DNA of 9,844 nt from Pseudomonadota bacterium (GTDB taxonomy: Bacteria; Pseudomonadota; Alphaproteobacteria; Acetobacterales; Acetobacteraceae), in the NCBI GenBank assembly GCA_021841985.1, contig JAKCCP010000403.1, positions 1 through 9,844 of the forward strand, given 5' to 3'. Below the pieces are notes generated by a model. It ran no database searches and was not told the DNA's origin. It worked only from the letters and a program-made list of their open reading frames with translations. This document shows positions 6,789 to 9,844 of the stretch, piece by piece. Positions within the stretch are counted from its first letter, which is position 1; the number at the start of each line of letters is the position of its first letter. The position numbers and the translations under genes were made by a program.

Positions 6789-7368
6789 CAATCCCGCGCC
6801 AGCCCAGCCCGCGTAGCACCTGGCGGGTCTCGAACAGCGCGAGCCCCACGACATTGCTGTAGCTGCCCGAGAGAAACCGGATAAACCCGGCGGCGCGGCC
6901 CTGGATGGCGTAGCCGCCGGCTTTGCCGCGCCACTCCTCGGTGGCGAGGTAGGCGGCGATTTCGGCTTCCGAGAGGCGCTGGAAGGTGACGTGGCTCACC
7001 ACCAGCCGCATCGCCCAGCGCCCGCCCGGCGCATGGAGCGCGATGCCACCATGGACTTGGTGCCGTCGCCCGGAGAGCAGGGTGATGGCGGCGCGGGCTT
7101 CGGCCTCGGTCATCGCCTGGCCGATCACCCGCCGCCCGACGGCCGCCACGGTATCGGCGCCGAGCACGAAATCGCCTGGGTACGCGCGGGCCACCGCCTC
7201 CGCCTTGCTCCGCGCGAGGCGGGCGGCGAGCCGGCGGGGGGATTCGTCGCGGTCCGGGGCCTCGTCGATCCCGGCGGGCAGGACGGCGTCCGGGACGATG
7301 CCGATCTGGGCGAGGAGGTCGAGGCGGCGCGGGCTCGCCGAGGCCAGGACGAGGCGCGGCGCGCTCAT
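6784..7368 (-). CDS. maf: Maf family nucleoside triphosphate pyrophosphatase (YhdE type)
   Basis: Hydrolyses non-canonical or excess nucleoside triphosphates to the monophosphate plus pyrophosphate. YhdE-type members prefer dTTP/UTP and modified pyrimidines. The 194 residues carry the phosphate-binding ASASPRRLDLL (9-19), the acidic GADTV, KAGGYAIQG, and the C-terminal GSYSNVVGLALFET. GADT and the KAGxYxIQG/GSYxxVVGL segments match YhdE better than the m7GTP-specific YceF. One common position varies: the usual VVGLPL is VVGLAL here. The ATG at 7366-7368 directly precedes the conserved LVLASASPRR, so the start is firm despite a poor Shine-Dalgarno. It lies 30 bp after infA and 59 bp before the RNase gene. 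The infA-maf-rng order is common in alphaproteobacteria. Confidence 0.93.
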   Translation of the reverse strand: MSAPRLVLASASPRRLDLLAQIGIVPDAVLPAGIDEAPDRDESPRRLAARLARSKAEAVARAYPGDFVLGADTVAAVGRRVIGQAMTEAEARAAITLLSGRRHQVHGGIALHAPGGRWAMRLVVSHVTFQRLSEAEIAAYLATEEWRGKAGGYAIQGRAAGFIRFLSGSYSNVVGLALFETRQVLRGLGWRGIA

Positions 7369-7398
7369 CGGAGCGCCGGGGTCATGGGCGGCGGTCCG

Positions 7399-7617
7399 TT
7401 ACTTGAAGCGAAACGTGATCCGGCCCTTGGAGAGATCGTAAGGGGTCATTTCCACGTTCACCCGGTCCCCGGCCAGCACGCGGATACGGTTCTTGCGCAT
7501 CTTGCCGCTGGTATGGGCGAGGATGACGTGTTCGTTATCGAGTTTGACGCGGAACATGGCGTTGGGCAGCAATTCCGCCACCGTGCCGCTGAACTCGATC
7601 ATATCTTCTTTCGACAT
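7399..7617 (-). CDS. infA: Translation initiation factor IF-1
   Basis: Essential OB-fold factor that binds the 30S A-site with IF-2 and IF-3 during initiation. The protein has exactly 72 residues, the standard length. It begins [20 protein letters not shown], followed by [20 protein letters not shown] (22-41), the [17 protein letters not shown] segment (46-62) and GRITFRFK at the C terminus. The frame is open well upstream into hisD, but IF-1 homology starts at the ATG 7615-7617, which is preceded by AGAGGT. It sits between hisD (55 bp upstream) and maf (30 bp downstream). As a highly expressed gene it may have its own promoter in the short gap after hisD, but none is recognisable. Confidence 0.98.
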   Translation of the reverse strand: MSKEDMIEFSGTVAELLPNAMFRVKLDNEHVILAHTSGKMRKNRIRVLAGDRVNVEMTPYDLSKGRITFRFK

Positions 7618-7620
7618 CAC

Positions 7621-7626
7621 ACCTCT
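7621..7626 (-). promoter_or_regulatory. infA ribosome binding site
   Basis: Minus strand reads AGAGGT, then GTG, then the ATG of infA. It is among the clearest Shine-Dalgarno sequences in the window and fixes the IF-1 start against the long upstream open frame. Confidence 0.75.
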
Positions 7627-7672
7627 GGACGCTTGACTTTCGCGCGGAAAATGGTCTCGCGGGCGGGCGCGG

Positions 7673-8980
7673 TCAAGCGGGGGGTGTGTTCTGGCCGAGA
7701 CGGAGCGCGATGCTGCGAGCGTGCGCGCCGAGCCCCTCGGCCTCGGCCAGCGTGATCGCGGCGGGCCCGAGTTCGGCGAGCGCGCGCGCGTCGGGCGCCG
7801 CGATCCAGGTGGTGCGCTTGAGGAAGTCGAACACCGCGAGGCCGGAGGCGAAGCGGGCGCTGCGCGCGGTGGGGAGAACATGGTTCGGCCCGGCGATGTA
7901 GTCGCCGAGCGCCTCGGGCGCGAAACGGCCGAGAAATGCCGCCCCGGCATGGCGGATACGCGAAAACAGCGCCTCGGGCTCGGCCACCATGAGTTCGAGA
8001 TGCTCGGGCGCCAGTTGATTGACGAGTGCGACGGCTTCCTCCCACCCCCGCACCACGATCACCGCGCCATGCGCCGCAAGGCTGGCGCCGGCGATGGCGG
8101 CGCGCGGCAGGGTGGGGAGTTCGGCCGCGATGGCGGCCGCGACGCGGGCGGCGAAGGTCGCGTCATCGGTGATGAGGATCGCCTGCGCCGCCTCGTCATG
8201 CTCGGCCTGGGCGAGGAGATCGATCGCCACGAGACGCGGGTCATTGGCGGCATCGGCCAGCACCACCACCTCGGAGGGGCCGGCGATGGCGTCGATGCCG
8301 ACTTGGCCGTAAACCTGGCGCTTGGCTTCGGCGACATAGGCATTGCCGGGCCCGACGATGCGATCGACCGGGGCGATCATCGCCGTCCCGAACGCAAGTG
8401 CTGCGACCGCCTGCGCGCCGCCGACGCGATAGATCTCATCTACCCCCGCGAGCCTGGCCGCGGCCAGCACCAGCGGGTTGAGCACGCCGCCAGGGGCGGG
8501 CACGCACATCGCGAGGCGCCGGACGCCGGCGACGCGGGCGGGGATCGCGTTCATCAGCACCGAGGAGGGATAGGCCGCCTTGCCGCCCGGCACATAGAGC
8601 CCGACGGCGTCGAGCGGGGTCCAGCGCAGGCCGAGGCGAAGCCCGGTGGGCTCTTCGGTTGCCAGGTCGGGGGGCATCTGGCGGCGGTGGAAATCCTCGA
8701 TCCGCGCCGCCGCCAGCGCCAGCGCCCTGGCGCGTTCCGGGGCGATGGCCCGGCTGGCCGCGTCGATTTCCGCCGCGCCCACGCGAAGCGGCACAGTTGC
8801 CGGGTCGAACCGATCGAAACGCGCGGTGAGCGCGGCCAGCGCGGCATCGCCCCGCTCCCGCACCTCGGCGATGATCGCCGCGACCGCGCCCCGGACATCC
8901 TCTTGCGTCGCGCGCGGCGCGGCGAGGAGGGCGGCGAAATCGCCGGGGAAATCAGGATCAGTGGTGGCCAGGCTCCGCAT
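7673..8980 (-). CDS. hisD: Histidinol dehydrogenase
   Basis: Catalyses the last two steps of histidine synthesis, oxidising L-histidinol to L-histidine with 2 NAD+ through a Zn-dependent enzyme in the cytoplasm. The 435 residues hold all signatures: [20 protein letters not shown] (128-147), [13 protein letters not shown] (187-199), [17 protein letters not shown] (205-221) and the [10 protein letters not shown] loop (230-239). The Zn ligands appear as Q258 and H261 (LLAQAEHDE), D360 ([14 protein letters not shown]) and H420 (GLGAHARSI). The catalytic pair E326-H327 lies in [11 protein letters not shown]. Length is normal. The ATG at 8978-8980 shares its A with the hisG stop (TGATG), so translation is very likely coupled. 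The open frame extends upstream inside hisG but has no homology there. It is followed by infA after 55 bp. Confidence 0.98.
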   Translation of the reverse strand: MRSLATTDPDFPGDFAALLAAPRATQEDVRGAVAAIIAEVRERGDAALAALTARFDRFDPATVPLRVGAAEIDAASRAIAPERARALALAAARIEDFHRRQMPPDLATEEPTGLRLGLRWTPLDAVGLYVPGGKAAYPSSVLMNAIPARVAGVRRLAMCVPAPGGVLNPLVLAAARLAGVDEIYRVGGAQAVAALAFGTAMIAPVDRIVGPGNAYVAEAKRQVYGQVGIDAIAGPSEVVVLADAANDPRLVAIDLLAQAEHDEAAQAILITDDATFAARVAAAIAAELPTLPRAAIAGASLAAHGAVIVVRGWEEAVALVNQLAPEHLELMVAEPEALFSRIRHAGAAFLGRFAPEALGDYIAGPNHVLPTARSARFASGLAVFDFLKRTTWIAAPDARALAELGPAAITLAEAEGLGAHARSIALRLGQNTPPA

Positions 8981-9690
8981 CAGGCGGCGCCGATCGCGGC
9001 ACGGAAGCGGGCGATCCAGCCGCCGATGAGTTCGGGGCGGGTTTTCAGCGCCGTGCGGTTGACGATGAGGCGGCTGGTGATCGGCGCGATGACCTCGGTC
9101 TCGACCAGGCCATTGGCCTTGAGCGTCGAGCCGGTCTGCACGAGATCGACGATGAAGCGGGCCAGGCCGAGGCCCGGGGCCAGCTCCATGGCGCCGTTGA
9201 GATGGACGATCTCGGCCTGGATGCCGCGCGCCGCGAAATGCTTGCGCGTCACCGCCGGGTATTTGGTGGCGACCCGCACCCGCGACAGGCGCGCCAGATT
9301 CTCGACCGGCGCGTCTCCGGCGGGGGCGGCGAGCGAAATGCGGCAATGGCCGATATCGAGATCGAGGGGCGCGTAGATCTCGGGATAGTCGAACTCCATC
9401 AGCACGTCGGCGCCGCAGATGCCAAGCGAGGCGGCGCCGAAGGCGACGAAGGTCGCGACATCGAAGGAGCGCACGCGCACCACGTCGAGACCGGGGTCGT
9501 CGGTCGGAAAACGCAGCCTGCCGCTGCCCTCATCGGCGTAATCGGGCGCGGGGACGATGCCGGCGCGGGCGAGGAGCGGGCCGCATTCCCCAAGAATGCG
9601 CCCCTTGGGCAGCGCGAGCACGAGTTTTTCCGCGGCGCCGGGCGTGGCGGCGGGGGCGGGGGGAAACACGTCGTGGCTGGCCAGGCTCAT
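8980..9690 (-). CDS. hisG: ATP phosphoribosyltransferase, short form (catalytic subunit)
   Basis: First, committed step of histidine synthesis: ATP plus PRPP gives phosphoribosyl-ATP. The 236 residues comprise a low-complexity Ala/Pro leader (1-20) and then LVLALPKGRILGECGPLL (23-40), VRVRSFDVATFVAFGAASLGI (71-91) and GADVLMEF (93-100). The PRPP loop is DLVQTGSTLKANGL (182-195). The protein ends after the catalytic lobes, without the C-terminal ACT-like regulatory domain of long HisG. It is therefore the HisG-S type, which in known cases works as a hetero-octamer with HisZ; no hisZ is in the window. The ATG at 9688-9690 has GAAGG four bases upstream, supporting this start even though many homologues begin nearer the LALPKGR motif. 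It starts 7 bp after hemB and overlaps hisD by one base. Confidence 0.97.
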   Translation of the reverse strand: MSLASHDVFPPAPAATPGAAEKLVLALPKGRILGECGPLLARAGIVPAPDYADEGSGRLRFPTDDPGLDVVRVRSFDVATFVAFGAASLGICGADVLMEFDYPEIYAPLDLDIGHCRISLAAPAGDAPVENLARLSRVRVATKYPAVTRKHFAARGIQAEIVHLNGAMELAPGLGLARFIVDLVQTGSTLKANGLVETEVIAPITSRLIVNRTALKTRPELIGGWIARFRAAIGAA

Positions 9691-9694
9691 CGCG

Positions 9695-9697
9695 CCT

Positions 9698-9699
<2 letters not shown>
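9695..9699 (-). promoter_or_regulatory. hisG ribosome binding site overlapping the hemB stop
   Basis: GAAGG on the minus strand lies 4 nt before the hisG ATG and overlaps the hemB TGA (9698-9700). This supports the chosen hisG start and suggests translational coupling of the two genes. Confidence 0.65.

Positions 9700-9844
<145 letters not shown>

Noticed and set aside
6725..6934. 70-codon N-terminal extension of the RNase E/G gene
   Set aside because: Most of it overlaps the conserved C-terminus of maf in another frame and it is Arg/Pro-rich; family similarity starts just after the TTG at 6722-6724.
7673..9346. Long minus-strand open frame suggesting a hisG-hisD fusion
   Set aside because: The upstream 122 codons overlap hisG in another frame and show no homology; hisD homology starts at the ATG 8978-8980, which overlaps the hisG stop.
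7721..9376. 551-codon plus-strand ORF opposite hisD and hisG
   Set aside because: Same shadow effect: it spans antisense to two conserved genes and has low-complexity Arg/Gly/His composition with no family signature.

Overview
All nine genes recognised in this window lie on the minus strand, so the text runs 3' to 5' relative to transcription. Base composition is high in G+C (about two thirds by eye), with strong G/C preference at third codon positions and long spurious ORFs opposite the real genes. Gene content and order point to an alphaproteobacterium. The G/C-rich palindrome at the maf-rng junction resembles repeats I associate with Acetobacteraceae (Rhodospirillales), but family-level placement is inference.

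In transcription order (right to left): the 3' end of hemB (9698-9844), then hisG (8980-9690), hisD (7673-8980), infA (7399-7617), a maf/YhdE-type nucleotide pyrophosphatase (6784-7368), a short RNase E/G (5621-6724) and a membrane-anchored penicillin-acylase-family Ntn hydrolase (3243-5576). Gaps are short: hemB-hisG 7 bp, hisG-hisD a one-base stop/start overlap, hisD-infA 55 bp, infA-maf 30 bp, maf-rng 59 bp, rng-acylase 44 bp. This is a compact housekeeping block covering tetrapyrrole synthesis, histidine synthesis, translation initiation, nucleotide-pool cleaning and RNA processing. An acylase sits at its end, where related genomes often carry yacG.

A 439-bp non-coding stretch (2804-3242) separates this block from an RND efflux operon. 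That operon consists of mdtA (1550-2803, periplasmic adaptor) and mdtB (1-1531, inner-membrane pump, cut by the window edge). The spacer is richer in A+T than its surroundings. It holds a TGTGACA direct repeat with a 10-bp period, two dyads and an imperfect 18-bp tandem repeat. It probably contains the efflux operon promoter, but I cannot place -35/-10 boxes with confidence.

The most structured non-coding element is at the maf-rng junction (6710-6788). Two perfect hairpins sit inside a perfect 8-bp inverted repeat. The element runs from the maf stop codon into the first codons of the RNase gene, and the likely TTG start codon lies within one hairpin stem. I found no tRNA, rRNA, CRISPR array, insertion sequence, phage gene or defence system. 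The protein-coding part is ordinary core genome; the non-coding structures are the items worth a second look.
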